A DNA stretch of 34,964 bases from Bacteriovoracaceae bacterium (lineage in GTDB: Bacteria > Bdellovibrionota > Bacteriovoracia > Bacteriovoracales > Bacteriovoracaceae): contig JAOARC010000013.1 in assembly GCA_025210745.1 (NCBI GenBank), forward strand, positions 1 through 34,964. The letters are read 5' to 3'. The translations under genes and the position numbers were made by a program. The notes beneath the pieces were generated by a model that had not been told where the DNA came from, did not search any database, and saw nothing but the letters and a program-made list of their open reading frames with translations. Shown in pieces: positions 7,589-17,016 of the stretch (the stretch's first letter is position 1; every line of letters starts with the position of its first letter).

Positions 7589-8410
7589 TTGAAAGCATTT
7601 ATGTTTTCATTTATTTTTTTGTTTAGCTCTTTGGCTTTTTCAATTGGTGGAGTTGGTCCACTAGAAGGCAGTGCAAAGTCTGGTCTTAGAAATGAGAAGC
7701 CTCCTTATATGGATAAAATTGGTATTGATGAAAAACTTGGTGAGTCAGTTGATTTAGGATTAAAGTTTAAAAATGAAAATAATGAACTTGTAAGTTTGGC
7801 AGGTATTGCTAAGGAAAAGCCAATCTTTTTAATGCTTGTTTATTATGAGTGTCCAACTCTTTGTAGTACTCATTTAAATTCAATCTTTCCGACAATAACA
7901 AATCTTGATTTATCTGCGGGTAAGGATTACGAGTTTGTTGCTATTTCTATTGACCCGAATGAGAATGCAAAGCTTGCCTTAGATAAAAAAGAAGCTTTTA
8001 AAAAGCAATATGGAATTTCAAACAATTTTCATTTTTTAACAGGAAGTGAGAAGAACATAAAAAAAATAGCTCATCAGGTTGGTTTTAAATATGCTTGGGA
8101 TGCAAATATGAATCAATGGGCACACTCTGCGGCAGCATATGTTATAACACCTAAAGGAAAGATATCCTATTATCATTATGGCTTACAGGTTTTGCCTAAG
8201 GTTTTAAGGTTGTCTTTAGTTGAAGCTTCGAATAATAAAATTGGTAACATTGTAGATAGGATTGTTCTTTTTTGTCTTCAGTACGACCCAAGTAAAAAGA
8301 CATATAGTTTTTATGCATATAATATAATGAAAGTTGCTGCTGCCCTAACAGTTTTAATTCTTGGCTTTTTCATGTTTAAGTTTTGGAGTGGGCAAAGGCG
8401 AAATATTTAA
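7589..8410 (+). CDS. Sco1/SenC-family copper chaperone of cytochrome oxidase
   Basis: The 273-residue protein has a thioredoxin-like SCO domain with the copper-binding/redox motif CPTLC (C88, C92) and the distal ligand H179 (WAHSAAAYV). Sco proteins deliver copper to, or reduce the cysteines of, the CuA site in subunit II, which is encoded immediately downstream. It has an N-terminal signal-like segment (about 1-20) and a hydrophobic C-terminal span (about 246-266), so it may be anchored at the end rather than the start. The TTG start at 7589 is preferred because GGAGG (7580-7584) lies four bases upstream; the in-frame ATG at 7601 is too far from it. It ends twelve bases before subunit II. 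Confidence 0.93.
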   Translation: MKAFMFSFIFLFSSLAFSIGGVGPLEGSAKSGLRNEKPPYMDKIGIDEKLGESVDLGLKFKNENNELVSLAGIAKEKPIFLMLVYYECPTLCSTHLNSIFPTITNLDLSAGKDYEFVAISIDPNENAKLALDKKEAFKKQYGISNNFHFLTGSEKNIKKIAHQVGFKYAWDANMNQWAHSAAAYVITPKGKISYYHYGLQVLPKVLRLSLVEASNNKIGNIVDRIVLFCLQYDPSKKTYSFYAYNIMKVAAALTVLILGFFMFKFWSGQRRNI

Positions 8411-8421
8411 AGGGAATGTTT

Positions 8422-9393
8422 ATGATGAATGTAAGTGAGATTTTGCACAAAATTCTTGGTTTTATGATGCCAGATCGTGCCGCAGTAAATGCACATTTGG
8501 TCGATGATCTTTATTACTTTGTTTTTATCTTGAGTATTGTAGGTTTAGTAGGACTTATGGGAGTTATGGTTTTCTTTATTGTAAGATACCATAGATCACA
8601 AAATGATAAGTCTGCTTATATACCTCATAATGCTTTGGCCGAAACAATTTGGACAGTTGTTCCTACAATCATTTTTGTTGGTATAGCAGTTTGGGGATTA
8701 ATTGCTTTTTATGAGGCTGAGAAGAAAGATCCGAATGCATTAGAGATTAAGGTGACTGGAAAGCAGTGGATGTGGGAGTTCGGTTATAAGAAGGGAAATC
8801 TTGAGGCTAATATTACAGATGTTATGTATGTTCCTATTAATACTCCTGTTCATTTAGATATGACAAGTACAGATGTATTGCATTCATTTTTCGTGCCTAG
8901 TTTTAGAATAAAAAGAGATACGGTTCCTGGTATGAGAACAAAACTAAATTTTACAGCGACAAAGCTTGGTGACTTTCAGATATTCTGTGCTGAGTTCTGT
9001 GGAACAGCTCATTCTAAAATGAGAGGAATAGTAAGAGTTGTTTCTAAGAAGAGATTTCAAAGATGGCTTAATAGAGAGATTAAAGAAGCTAACATTTCTG
9101 ATCCAGTTGAACTTGGCTCAAGGCTTTTTGCTCGAAAAGGATGTACAAGCTGCCATTCTGTTGAGAGTAATACAATTATTGGCCCTGGGTTAAAAGGACT
9201 TTGGGGTGCTAAAAGAGAATTTGCTGATGGATCTAGTATTACAGCAGCTGATGCTGAGTATATTAGAGAGTCAATACTTATGCCAAATGCAAAGGTTGTT
9301 AAGGGTTATCCGGCTAAGATGAATTCATTTGCAGGGCAGTTAACAGAAAAAGAAATCGATTATCTAATCGAATATATTAAAACGTTAAAATAG
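8422..9393 (+). CDS. ctaC: Cytochrome c oxidase subunit II with fused cytochrome c domain (caa3 type)
   Basis: Counting from ATG 8422 the protein has 323 residues. Two membrane helices (about 30-55 and 75-97) anchor a CuA cupredoxin domain with ligands H154, C189, E191, C193, H197 and M200. A C-terminal class I cytochrome c domain follows, with CTSCH (C241, C244, H245) and M300 as likely sixth ligand. This fusion defines caa3 oxidases: the tethered heme hands electrons to CuA. The longest frame opens at TTG 8383 inside sco, but GGG at 8412-8414 is correctly spaced only for ATG 8422, giving MMNVSEIL. No separate signal peptide cleavage site is clear. It sits between sco and subunit I as expected. 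Confidence 0.95.
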   Translation: MMNVSEILHKILGFMMPDRAAVNAHLVDDLYYFVFILSIVGLVGLMGVMVFFIVRYHRSQNDKSAYIPHNALAETIWTVVPTIIFVGIAVWGLIAFYEAEKKDPNALEIKVTGKQWMWEFGYKKGNLEANITDVMYVPINTPVHLDMTSTDVLHSFFVPSFRIKRDTVPGMRTKLNFTATKLGDFQIFCAEFCGTAHSKMRGIVRVVSKKRFQRWLNREIKEANISDPVELGSRLFARKGCTSCHSVESNTIIGPGLKGLWGAKREFADGSSITAADAEYIRESILMPNAKVVKGYPAKMNSFAGQLTEKEIDYLIEYIKTLK

Positions 9394-9408
9394 GTTAGGA
9401 GAATATAT

Positions 9409-11004
9409 ATGGGCGATACAACGCACGGACATGGTGGAAACTACATCAATTGCGAAAAAGGTCTTTGGTCGTGGTTAACAACGATTGATCATAAAAGAAT
9501 TGCATTGATGTATTTTATTACAATTATGGCCTTCTTTTTGATGGGAGGATTATTTGCTATTTTACTTAGGTTAGAATTACTAACTCCAGAAAAGTTATTT
9601 TTATCGGCAGATATGTATAACAGAGCAATGACGCTCCATGGATCTTTGATGGTTTTCATGGTTATTGTTCCTGGGGTTCCTGCACTACTTGGTAATTTTT
9701 GTTTACCTCTTATGATTGGAGCAAAAGATGTTGCTTTTCCTAAGCTAAATCTTGCTTCTTGGTACTGTTTAATCATTGGTGCTTTTATAGCACTTCTTTC
9801 TTTGTTTTGGGGGGGAGTTGATACAGGATGGACGTTTTACACACCTTATTCGGCAAGATCAGCTGATGCTGTAACCTTTGTTGTTTTAGGTGCTTTTGTT
9901 ATGGGCTTTTCTTCAATCTTAACAGGTCTTAACTTTATCGTTACAATTCATAAGCTTAGAGCTCCAGGAATGACGATGATGAGAATGCCATTATTCATTT
10001 GGTCTCTATATGCGACGGCGATTATTCAGGTTATTGCTTCTCCTGTTTTGGGGATTACGCTTTTAATGCTTGCTGTTGAAAGATGGTTCGGAATAGGTAT
10101 TTTTGATGCTTCTATGGGAGGAGATCCTGTATTATTTCAACATTTTTTCTGGTTCTATTCTCACCCGGCTGTTTATATTATGATTATCCCAGCAATGGGT
10201 GTTATTTCTGAGGTTATTTCAACGTTTTCTCAGAAGACAATTTTCGGTTATAAGGCAATTGCTTTGTCTTCGCTAGCAATTTCAGCTATTTCATTCTTGG
10301 TTTGGGGGCATCATATGTTTGTATCTGGTCAGTCTGATTTAGCAGCAGCAATTTTTTCTATCCTAACAATGCTTGTAGGAGTTCCAACTGCTATTAAACT
10401 ATTTAATTGGGTTGCAACAATGTATAAAGGACAAGTTAAGCTGGATACTCCAATGCTTTGGGCGATTTCATTTTTAGCTCTGTTTACAATCGGAGGACTT
10501 ACTGGTCTTCCTCTTGCTGCTTTTGCGACAGATGTACATTTACACGATACTTATTTTGTAGTTGCTCACTTTCATTATACAATGTTGGGTGGAGCCTTAG
10601 TTGGTTTTTTTGCGGGACTATTTTATTGGTTCCCAAAAATAAGTGGAAAAATGTACAATGAGTTTCAAGGAAGAGTGTCTGCAGTAATGGTATTCATTGG
10701 TTTTAATATGACTTTTATCCCGCAATTTATTATGGGATCTCAAGGAATGCCAAGAAGATACCATACTTATGCCGGAGAGTTTTCTCCTTATCATGTAGCA
10801 AGTACTTTTGGATCTTGGGTTTTAGCCGCTGGATTTATTTTTGCTATTTATATTTTAACAAGAGACTTTTTTAAGGGTGAAAAGTGTGAAAGTGATAATC
10901 CATGGAATTCAACGACTTTAGAGTGGCAAGCTGGAACACCACCAATTCACGAAAACTTTGTAGAAATTCCTACAGTAACAGGGAGGCCATATGAGTACCG
11001 TTAA
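9409..11004 (+). CDS. ctaD: Cytochrome c oxidase subunit I, A2-type heme-copper oxidase
   Basis: This is the 531-residue catalytic core, reducing oxygen to water and pumping protons. Low-spin heme a ligands are H77 and H389, the high-spin heme a3 ligand is H387, and CuB ligands are H252, H301 and H302, with Y256 placed to form the His-Tyr cross-link. The D-channel aspartate (D107) and K-channel lysine (K330) are present. The D-channel glutamate of A1 enzymes is missing: the motif reads YSHPAVY (250-256), the Tyr-Ser signature of A2-type oxidases. AGGAG precedes the ATG. The last 14 bases overlap subunit III, whose ribosome site (GGGAGG) is embedded in this gene. Confidence 0.97.
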   Translation: MGDTTHGHGGNYINCEKGLWSWLTTIDHKRIALMYFITIMAFFLMGGLFAILLRLELLTPEKLFLSADMYNRAMTLHGSLMVFMVIVPGVPALLGNFCLPLMIGAKDVAFPKLNLASWYCLIIGAFIALLSLFWGGVDTGWTFYTPYSARSADAVTFVVLGAFVMGFSSILTGLNFIVTIHKLRAPGMTMMRMPLFIWSLYATAIIQVIASPVLGITLLMLAVERWFGIGIFDASMGGDPVLFQHFFWFYSHPAVYIMIIPAMGVISEVISTFSQKTIFGYKAIALSSLAISAISFLVWGHHMFVSGQSDLAAAIFSILTMLVGVPTAIKLFNWVATMYKGQVKLDTPMLWAISFLALFTIGGLTGLPLAAFATDVHLHDTYFVVAHFHYTMLGGALVGFFAGLFYWFPKISGKMYNEFQGRVSAVMVFIGFNMTFIPQFIMGSQGMPRRYHTYAGEFSPYHVASTFGSWVLAAGFIFAIYILTRDFFKGEKCESDNPWNSTTLEWQAGTPPIHENFVEIPTVTGRPYEYR

Positions 11005-11647
11005 GGTTGACAGGAGAGTAGATCATTCTCACCACTTTAATTCAATGGATCAGGAGCATGAAGCTGGTAAGCAAGGTACGTGGTTATTTATGGCCACAGA
11101 GCTTATGATGTTTGGAGCTCTATTTGTTGGATATTTTATTTATAGAGGAAAATTTTATGATGCTTATGTTCAAGGTGGAGACCTTCTTTCTTGGAAAATA
11201 GGTGGTTTTAATACACTTGTTCTTCTTTTGAGTTCTTTTACAATGGCATTAGCTGTTAAAGATACTATGGAAGGAAATAATAAAAAAGCTTTTACTAAGG
11301 TATTGATTACAACTTTGTGTGCAGTAACTTTCTTAGTAGTAAAGTTTTTCGAATATAAAGGCAAAGTTAGCACAGGTCTATTTCCAGGTTTTGGAATGTG
11401 GAATCCAGATCCAAGTTTAAATGCTTTACCTGAGTTAAAGTTATTCTTTACAATATATTTTATTATGACAGGTCTGCATGGGTTTCATATCCTGGTTGGT
11501 ATTGGGCTTATGATTTGGCTTATGAAGAGATTAAAAAATGATGAGTTTTCTCCGAACTATTATACGGCGGTTGAGGGAGTAGGTCTTTACTGGCATATTG
11601 TTGATGTGATTTGGATTTACTTATTTCCGTTACTTTATTTAATTTAA
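10991..11647 (+). CDS. ctaE: Cytochrome c oxidase subunit III
   Basis: The 218-residue protein has five predicted helices, the short form without the first two helices found in mitochondrial subunit III. Typical features are the cytoplasmic histidine-rich start, the [21 protein letters not shown] helix start (28 onward), the [10 protein letters not shown] motif in the penultimate helix region and [20 protein letters not shown] at the C-terminus. Subunit III stabilises subunit I and aids proton uptake. It overlaps subunit I by 14 bases with GGGAGG four bases before the ATG, and is nine bases from subunit IV, so the four subunits should be translated from one message. Confidence 0.95.
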   Translation: MSTVKVDRRVDHSHHFNSMDQEHEAGKQGTWLFMATELMMFGALFVGYFIYRGKFYDAYVQGGDLLSWKIGGFNTLVLLLSSFTMALAVKDTMEGNNKKAFTKVLITTLCAVTFLVVKFFEYKGKVSTGLFPGFGMWNPDPSLNALPELKLFFTIYFIMTGLHGFHILVGIGLMIWLMKRLKNDEFSPNYYTAVEGVGLYWHIVDVIWIYLFPLLYLI

Positions 11648-11656
11648 GGATTTATT

Positions 11657-11938
11657 ATGGCTGGACATCACGTAGTACCATTTAAAACAAATTTAATGAC
11701 ATTCATCGCATTGGTTGCGTTAACTATAATAACAGTTTTAACTGCTAAGTTTGTTAATCTTGGAGATTGGAACTTAGCTCTTGCTATGGTTATAGCGACG
11801 ATTAAGGTTATTTGTGTTTTATTATGGTTTATGCATTTAAAATATGATGGGATGGTGAATAGAGTTATTTTTATTTCTTCCTTCTTTTTTCTTGCTTTGT
11901 TTTTTACAATGAGTTTTTTCGATCTTTACTACAGATAG
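11657..11938 (+). CDS. ctaF: Cytochrome c oxidase subunit IV (prokaryotic, caa3 type)
   Basis: The 93-residue protein has three hydrophobic helices (about 13-30, 37-60, 67-90) and the family-typical IATIKVICVLLWFMHLKYD segment after a short hydrophilic start. This matches small COX4/CyoD-like subunits of bacterial oxidases, which assist assembly of the CuB centre. It follows subunit III after nine bases and precedes ctaB by three, so it belongs to the same transcript. AAGGA appears upstream. Assignment rests on length, topology, the MHLKY motif and position. Confidence 0.9.
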   Translation: MAGHHVVPFKTNLMTFIALVALTIITVLTAKFVNLGDWNLALAMVIATIKVICVLLWFMHLKYDGMVNRVIFISSFFFLALFFTMSFFDLYYR

Positions 11939-11941
11939 AAG

Positions 11942-12817
11942 ATGATAAAAGTCTTAAGCACTTTTTTTAAAATGAGTATCGTGCGATTTGTTGTGATTAG
12001 TGCAATCGCAGGATACTTTATTGGTTTTGAGGTAGAAGATATATTTTCTTGGACACACTTTCTGATGATGACATTAGGGGTTTTTTTTATTTCAAGTGGA
12101 TCTTTGTCTTTAAATCAAATTCAAGAAATTGAAGCAGATTCAAAAATGCCTAGAACGCAAAATAGGCCAGTTGCCAATGGTCAGCTTTCTTATAAGTTAG
12201 GCTTGAGTATTAGTTTATTTAATATCTTTTTTGGGGCAATCATTTTATATTTTGTCAGTCCACTTTCAATGATAATAGGTTTGATTATTATCTTTTTGTA
12301 TAATGTTCTATATACTATGTACTGGAAAAAGAAATGGGCTTTTGCTGCTGTACCAGGAGCAATACCAGGAGCTCTTCCTTGTACAATTGGATTTGCGGCT
12401 ATCAATAATGATATTTTTAGCTCTCAAAGTATCTATCTTTTTTTAATTATGTTTTTGTGGCAAATGCCTCATTTTTGGACTTTGGCAATTAAGCTAAAAG
12501 AGGATTATGCTAAAGGGGGCTTTCCCGTTCTTCCTGTTGTGATGGGTAAGAGTCGAACTTTATATCATATTACATATTATGTTGCGGCATATGTATTATT
12601 GGCAGTACTGAGCCCCGCCTTTATTGATTATCACTATTTTTATTATTTTATAGTGTTGCCTTTTGCTATTTTAGTTGTGGGTTCATTTATCTTTTTTCTT
12701 AGATCAAGTAGTGACAAGGCGTGGCTTCCATTTTTTATCATAGTTAACTTTAGCATGTTAGCATTTATTTTCGTGCCAGTTTTAGATAAGTGGTACCCAG
12801 TTTTTTTTAACATATAA
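11942..12817 (+). CDS. ctaB: Protoheme IX farnesyltransferase (heme O synthase)
   Basis: This 291-residue UbiA-superfamily prenyltransferase attaches a farnesyl group to heme B to give heme O, the precursor of heme A. The first polyprenyl-diphosphate/magnesium region reads NQIQEIEADSKMPRTQNRP (about 58-76), with Glu in place of the usual first Asp. The second region contains KEDYAKGGFPVLPVVMG, which is diagnostic for CtaB. The hydrophobic pattern gives about eight to nine helices. It starts three bases after the subunit IV stop and ends before pepN. With ctaA at the front of the run, the operon supplies the whole heme A branch. Confidence 0.95.
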   Translation: MIKVLSTFFKMSIVRFVVISAIAGYFIGFEVEDIFSWTHFLMMTLGVFFISSGSLSLNQIQEIEADSKMPRTQNRPVANGQLSYKLGLSISLFNIFFGAIILYFVSPLSMIIGLIIIFLYNVLYTMYWKKKWAFAAVPGAIPGALPCTIGFAAINNDIFSSQSIYLFLIMFLWQMPHFWTLAIKLKEDYAKGGFPVLPVVMGKSRTLYHITYYVAAYVLLAVLSPAFIDYHYFYYFIVLPFAILVVGSFIFFLRSSSDKAWLPFFIIVNFSMLAFIFVPVLDKWYPVFFNI

Positions 12818-12833
12818 ATTATAGGAACTTTTT

Positions 12834-15377
12834 ATGAAGGTTACAAAGCTTGAGGACTATAAAGTTCTTGCTTATTTTATTAGAGAAACGGTTTTAGAGT
12901 TTGATATACGCTCAACAAAAGTATTTGTTAAGGCAAAGTTGGCTTTTGAGAAGAATTTAGAGTCTAATTCTGACTTAATCGTATTAAACGGTGTAGATTT
13001 AAAATTACATGAAATTGAATATAACGGGCAAAAGTTTTGTGATTATGAGTTAAAAGATGACAAGTTAGTCTTTAGATCTAAAGATGAATGTTTTGAATTG
13101 ATGACTAAGGTTGAAATAGATCCTTATTCAAATTATTCTTGTGAAGGTTTATATAAGTCTGGTGATATTTTATGTACTCAGAATGAAGCTGAGGGATTCA
13201 GAAAAATAACTTATTATTATGATCGTCCAGATTGTATGTCAAAATTTACAACAACGATTATTGCTGATGCTCAAAGGTTTCCCTATTTACTTGCAAATGG
13301 AAATGTAAGCAATAGTGAAGTGATAGATGGAAAAAAGAAAATAACATGGGTTGATCCTTATGCAAAGCCTGCTTATCTATTTGCTCTTGTTGCAGGTGAC
13401 TTATGCCAAGTAAGTGATAAGTTTACGACAAAGTCTGGAAGAGTTGTTGATCTTGAAATTTTTGTTGATCATGGTAATGAAGATAAGTGCGATCATGCTA
13501 TGCAGTCTTTAAAAGACTCTATGAGGTGGGATGAAGATGTTTATGGGCTCGAATACGATCTTGATATCTATATGATTGTTGCAGTTGACTCTTTTAATAT
13601 GGGAGCAATGGAAAATAAAGGCCTTAATATTTTTAATAGCGCTTATGTTTTGGCCAAGCAGCAAACAGCTACAGATGAAAATTTTCAAGCAGTACAAGCA
13701 GTTATAGGACATGAGTACTTTCACAATTGGACAGGAAATAGAGTCACGTGTAGAGATTGGTTTCAATTAACTTTAAAAGAGGGATTAACTGTATTTAGAG
13801 ATCAGGAGTTTTCTGCTGATATGTTATCTAGGCCAGTTAAGAGAATTGAAGATGTTAAAACTCTTAGAGCCCATCAATTTCCTGAAGATGATTCAAGTTT
13901 GGCACACCCAATAAAGCCTAAAGAGTATGCTCAGATGAATAATTTTTATACTGCGACTGTTTATGAAAAGGGAGCGGAAGTTATTCGAATGATTCATACT
14001 ATCATTGGAAAGGAAAACTTCAAAAAAGCAATGGATTTGTATTTCAAACGACATGATGGCCATGCAGTGACAACTGAGGATTTTGTCGCAGCAATGAGTG
14101 ATGCCTCGGGGTATGATCTTGAACAATTTAAGGTTTGGTATGATCAAAGTGGAACTCCAAAAGTAAAAGTTAGAACTGCTTTGAAGGACAATGAGTTTAT
14201 TTTGAATTTAGAGCAAAATGCAAAGTTAAATAATAATAACTATGATGCTTTACATATTCCTTTAAAGGTAGCTCTTTTTGATAGAGCTACTGGTAAGATA
14301 ATTGAAAACTCACAAAAATTGATTGAACTTAAAAAGAAAAAAGAGATTTTTTCTTGGAAGCAGATCGCTTGTAAGGATGTAGTACTTTCATTTAATCGCG
14401 ACTTTTCGGCACCAATAAAGGTTGATCTTGATCAGTCAGTAGAAGAGCTTATATTTCTGGCAAAATATGATGATGATGACTTCAATAGATATGAATCAAT
14501 GTTTAAGTTATATGCTCTTGCGATTAATGGTTATCTTAATGACTCTATTGATAACAGTTTTTTAGATCAAGTTTTGGATGTATATAAAGAAGTTTTAGTA
14601 AGTGATTTAGATGAAGCTTATAAAGCTTATCTTTTAAAAGTTCCTAGCTATTTAGATATTCTAAAAATGCAAGACCAGTATAAAGTTCAAAAAACTTATG
14701 AAGCGGTTGAGAAATTTTTAGGTTTTTTAGTTGAAAATTTAAATGAACAAATCAAAAAAGCTTATGAGGATATAACTTTTAGTGAATTTGATTTAAGTGC
14801 AAAGCAAATGGGACAAAGAGCTTTAAAAAACCTTTTGCTTGGCCATCTCGCTTATAATAAAGATAATTATAATATTGTAAAATCTCATTATACTAGAGCG
14901 ACTAATATGACAGATGAAATTGCCTCTCTTAAGCACTTGTATCTTAAGTATGATGATTTTGAAGCGATGAAGGATTTTGCCAGTAGATGGAAGGATCAGA
15001 CTTTAGTTATGCAAAAATGGTTTGGGCTGAGTGTACAAAGTAAAGACTGTGATGCAAAAAAGTTAGAGCAGCTTTGTCATTTAGACTCATTTGATATTAA
15101 AGTTCCTAACTTAGCAAGATCATTATTTTCAGTTTATGTAACGACGAACTTAGTTAAGGTTTTAGAAGAAGATAACTTTGATTATGTTTTAGAAAAGATT
15201 TTTGAGATTGATAAATTTAACGCTCAAGTTTCAGCTAGGGTGGCAAGAGGTTTTAGTTATATAAATAAACTAGATAGCGGGTATAAAGAACTACTTGTAA
15301 GTAAAATTAAGCAAAAGCTTGAAAAAAATAAGCCTTCTAGTGATCTTTATGAAATTTTAACTAACCTTGTTAGTTAA
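12834..15377 (+). CDS. pepN: Aminopeptidase N (M1 family, PepN type)
   Basis: The 847-residue zinc metallopeptidase removes N-terminal residues from peptides in the cytoplasm; E. coli PepN is of similar length (870). Visible are the substrate-recognition motif GAMEN (257-261), zinc motif HEYFH (293-297) with the third ligand E316 exactly 18 residues on, and the downstream Tyr in FYTATVYEKG. The Ig-like and helical C-terminal domains are full length. No signal peptide is present. It begins 16 bases after ctaB with AGGAA upstream, so it may be cotranscribed with the oxidase genes; no functional tie is known, though a predator or scavenger of protein would need it. A strong AT-rich hairpin at its end may terminate the unit. 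Confidence 0.96.
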   Translation: MKVTKLEDYKVLAYFIRETVLEFDIRSTKVFVKAKLAFEKNLESNSDLIVLNGVDLKLHEIEYNGQKFCDYELKDDKLVFRSKDECFELMTKVEIDPYSNYSCEGLYKSGDILCTQNEAEGFRKITYYYDRPDCMSKFTTTIIADAQRFPYLLANGNVSNSEVIDGKKKITWVDPYAKPAYLFALVAGDLCQVSDKFTTKSGRVVDLEIFVDHGNEDKCDHAMQSLKDSMRWDEDVYGLEYDLDIYMIVAVDSFNMGAMENKGLNIFNSAYVLAKQQTATDENFQAVQAVIGHEYFHNWTGNRVTCRDWFQLTLKEGLTVFRDQEFSADMLSRPVKRIEDVKTLRAHQFPEDDSSLAHPIKPKEYAQMNNFYTATVYEKGAEVIRMIHTIIGKENFKKAMDLYFKRHDGHAVTTEDFVAAMSDASGYDLEQFKVWYDQSGTPKVKVRTALKDNEFILNLEQNAKLNNNNYDALHIPLKVALFDRATGKIIENSQKLIELKKKKEIFSWKQIACKDVVLSFNRDFSAPIKVDLDQSVEELIFLAKYDDDDFNRYESMFKLYALAINGYLNDSIDNSFLDQVLDVYKEVLVSDLDEAYKAYLLKVPSYLDILKMQDQYKVQKTYEAVEKFLGFLVENLNEQIKKAYEDITFSEFDLSAKQMGQRALKNLLLGHLAYNKDNYNIVKSHYTRATNMTDEIASLKHLYLKYDDFEAMKDFASRWKDQTLVMQKWFGLSVQSKDCDAKKLEQLCHLDSFDIKVPNLARSLFSVYVTTNLVKVLEEDNFDYVLEKIFEIDKFNAQVSARVARGFSYINKLDSGYKELLVSKIKQKLEKNKPSSDLYEILTNLVS

Positions 15378-15387
15378 ACTATTTTTT
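15356..15387 (+). terminator. Probable intrinsic terminator of pepN / respiratory operon
   Basis: TTTAACTAAC (15356-15365) pairs perfectly with GTTAGTTAAA (15369-15378) over a three-base loop, giving a ten-base-pair stem that includes the pepN stop. It is followed by CTATTTTTT. The stem is AT-rich, but its length and the T-run favour termination. Confidence 0.5.
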
Positions 15388-15477
15388 AACTTTTAAAGCT
15401 GCTAGTTTTCTTTGTTTTTTTATAGAGAAAACAGCATACGTTGATAAAAATAGTACGGTACATATTAGAGTTGTCAT
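15379..15477 (-). CDS. Small single-span membrane protein, 32 aa
   Basis: This short gene is easily overlooked. On the reverse strand AAAGGAGC (15482-15489) sits about five bases before ATG 15477. The frame encodes 32 residues: a hydrophobic stretch TLICTVLFLSTYAVFSI (3-19) followed by a basic end (KKQRKLAALKVKK), then TAG. The topology should be N-out/C-in with the positive tail in the cytoplasm. The strong ribosome site and clean membrane-anchor design are the evidence; the family is unrecognised. Its stop lies two bases beyond the pepN stop, convergent, next to the hairpin there. Similar tiny membrane peptides often tune larger membrane complexes, but no partner can be named here. Confidence 0.6.
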   Translation of the reverse strand: MTTLICTVLFLSTYAVFSIKKQRKLAALKVKK

Positions 15478-15589
15478 CAAAGCTCCTTTGTTAATAAGCT
15501 TTTCGGTTGTTTTTATTATAACATAAGAATCTTTTTAGTTAGACGATAAAATTGCTATTTACAGTGATTATAGATACTTGCATAATGAA

Positions 15590-15595
15590 TATAAT
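15590..15595 (+). promoter_or_regulatory. Candidate -10 element (TATAAT)
   Basis: A consensus TATAAT lies 20 bases upstream of the start at 15616 and just before the TTGGAG ribosome site. No good -35 is seen at the matching distance, so confidence is limited. Confidence 0.35.
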
Positions 15596-15615
15596 AGAAA
15601 ATATTGGAGAATTTA

Positions 15616-17016
15616 ATGAGTATTTTAAATAGTGTTCAAAAAGCATTAAAAATTAATTTGGATGCACATATATACGGCACTTTTGCGGAAATTGGAGCTG
15701 GGCAAGAAGTTGCAAATAATTTTTTTAAAGCAGGAGCTGCTAGTGGAACAATAGCGAAGACTATCTGTGCTTATGATATGATATTTAGTGACTCTATCTA
15801 TGGAAAGGAGGAGTCTGGACGTTACGTATGTAAGTCAAGAGTACAAAAAATGCTGGATTACGAATATGATTTAGTTGTTCAAAGATTAGGAAAAAATAGA
15901 CCGGATTCAAAGTTTTTTTGTTTTGCTGACACCGTTTCTGCAAGAAATTATAAAGGTACTAATGAGCAACACGGATGGTTGGGCTTAAAATTTCAAAGTA
16001 AAAAGTCACAGCAACCGTCACAGATTATTGTACATACGAGGATGCATGATAATACTAATCTATTGCAGCAAAAGGCTTTAGGGACCCTGGGTACTAATAT
16101 TGTTTATTCTTCTTTTTACAATACGGATAAAGGCGTAAAAGAATTTGTAAATTCTTTAATGGAAAATCTATCGACAGATAGAATTGAGATAGATTTAATT
16201 TCTTGTAGTGGTCCTGCATTTGAGAGTTTAGATGAAAGGTTGTTAAATCTGCAACTAGTTGAGTCTCAGATAACTGATGCAGTTGTATTTGATACTTGTG
16301 GCAAAATTACCTTGGCATCAGATGAGCTTTATAAAAAAAATATACTTATTGCAAGAGGTAGCTATAGGCCACCAACTTTAGTTAATATGGATATTCTTTC
16401 AAGTGGATTAGCAAACTTTAGTAAGGATATTGAATCTAAAAAAATTGTTTCTTTGGCTGAAATTACAATTAGCCAGCTTCAGCATGAAGGGAAAATACCC
16501 CATGATGACTTTTTAGCAAGAGTAGATCTTCTGGCTTCTTTGGGGCAGATGGTAATGATATCAAGTTTTAAGCAGTATTATAAATTATCAAACTTTTTAT
16601 ATCGCTTTAAACCAGTTAATGTTGCATTAGTTCTCGGTACATATAATTTTATGCAGATTTTTGATCGCGAGTATAATCAAGATATAGGAAAAACTCTTGA
16701 AGCAATAGGTATGCTGCTGAGAGATAATACAAAAGTCTATTTATATCCTTATGTCGAAAATGAGGGAGACGATAAGATTATCAGCTTAGACAATATTAGC
16801 GTTAGCAAAAAAAATGGTCCTCTACTAGAATATATAAGAAACTCTGGGCATGTAAAAAACTTAGGTGATATTGATGAAAGTATTTTACATATATATTCAC
16901 GTAAAGTTCTTCAAATGATTTTAGATGAAACGCAAGGCTGGGAGAAACTTGTTCCTCTTAAGGTGGCTCAGACTATTAAAGATAAATGTTTATTTGGAAT
17001 AAACTGTAGTAACTAA
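15616..17016 (+). CDS. Conserved cytosolic protein of unknown function (often mislabelled TonB-dependent receptor)
   Basis: This 466-residue protein belongs to a conserved bacterial family that I recall by its N-terminal sequence YGTFAEIGAGQEVANNFFKA, followed by GTIAKTICAYDM and FSDSIYG. Database entries for relatives carry misleading names such as TonB-dependent receptor or nicotinate-nucleotide adenylyltransferase; nothing here supports either. There is no signal peptide, barrel pattern or nucleotidyltransferase HxGH motif. Other blocks include FADTVSARN, NEQHGWLGLKFQ and IIVHTRMHDNTNLLQQ, which look like an enzyme. The longest frame opens at TTG 15604, but that TTG forms part of the TTGGAG ribosome site, so ATG 15616 is chosen. 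It overlaps the convergent lipoprotein gene by 27 bases. No function is assigned. Confidence 0.75.
   Translation: MSILNSVQKALKINLDAHIYGTFAEIGAGQEVANNFFKAGAASGTIAKTICAYDMIFSDSIYGKEESGRYVCKSRVQKMLDYEYDLVVQRLGKNRPDSKFFCFADTVSARNYKGTNEQHGWLGLKFQSKKSQQPSQIIVHTRMHDNTNLLQQKALGTLGTNIVYSSFYNTDKGVKEFVNSLMENLSTDRIEIDLISCSGPAFESLDERLLNLQLVESQITDAVVFDTCGKITLASDELYKKNILIARGSYRPPTLVNMDILSSGLANFSKDIESKKIVSLAEITISQLQHEGKIPHDDFLARVDLLASLGQMVMISSFKQYYKLSNFLYRFKPVNVALVLGTYNFMQIFDREYNQDIGKTLEAIGMLLRDNTKVYLYPYVENEGDDKIISLDNISVSKKNGPLLEYIRNSGHVKNLGDIDESILHIYSRKVLQMILDETQGWEKLVPLKVAQTIKDKCLFGINCSN

Noticed and set aside
15616..17016. TonB-dependent receptor annotation for this gene
   Set aside because: There is no signal peptide, TonB box, plug domain or beta-barrel pattern; the protein looks cytosolic.
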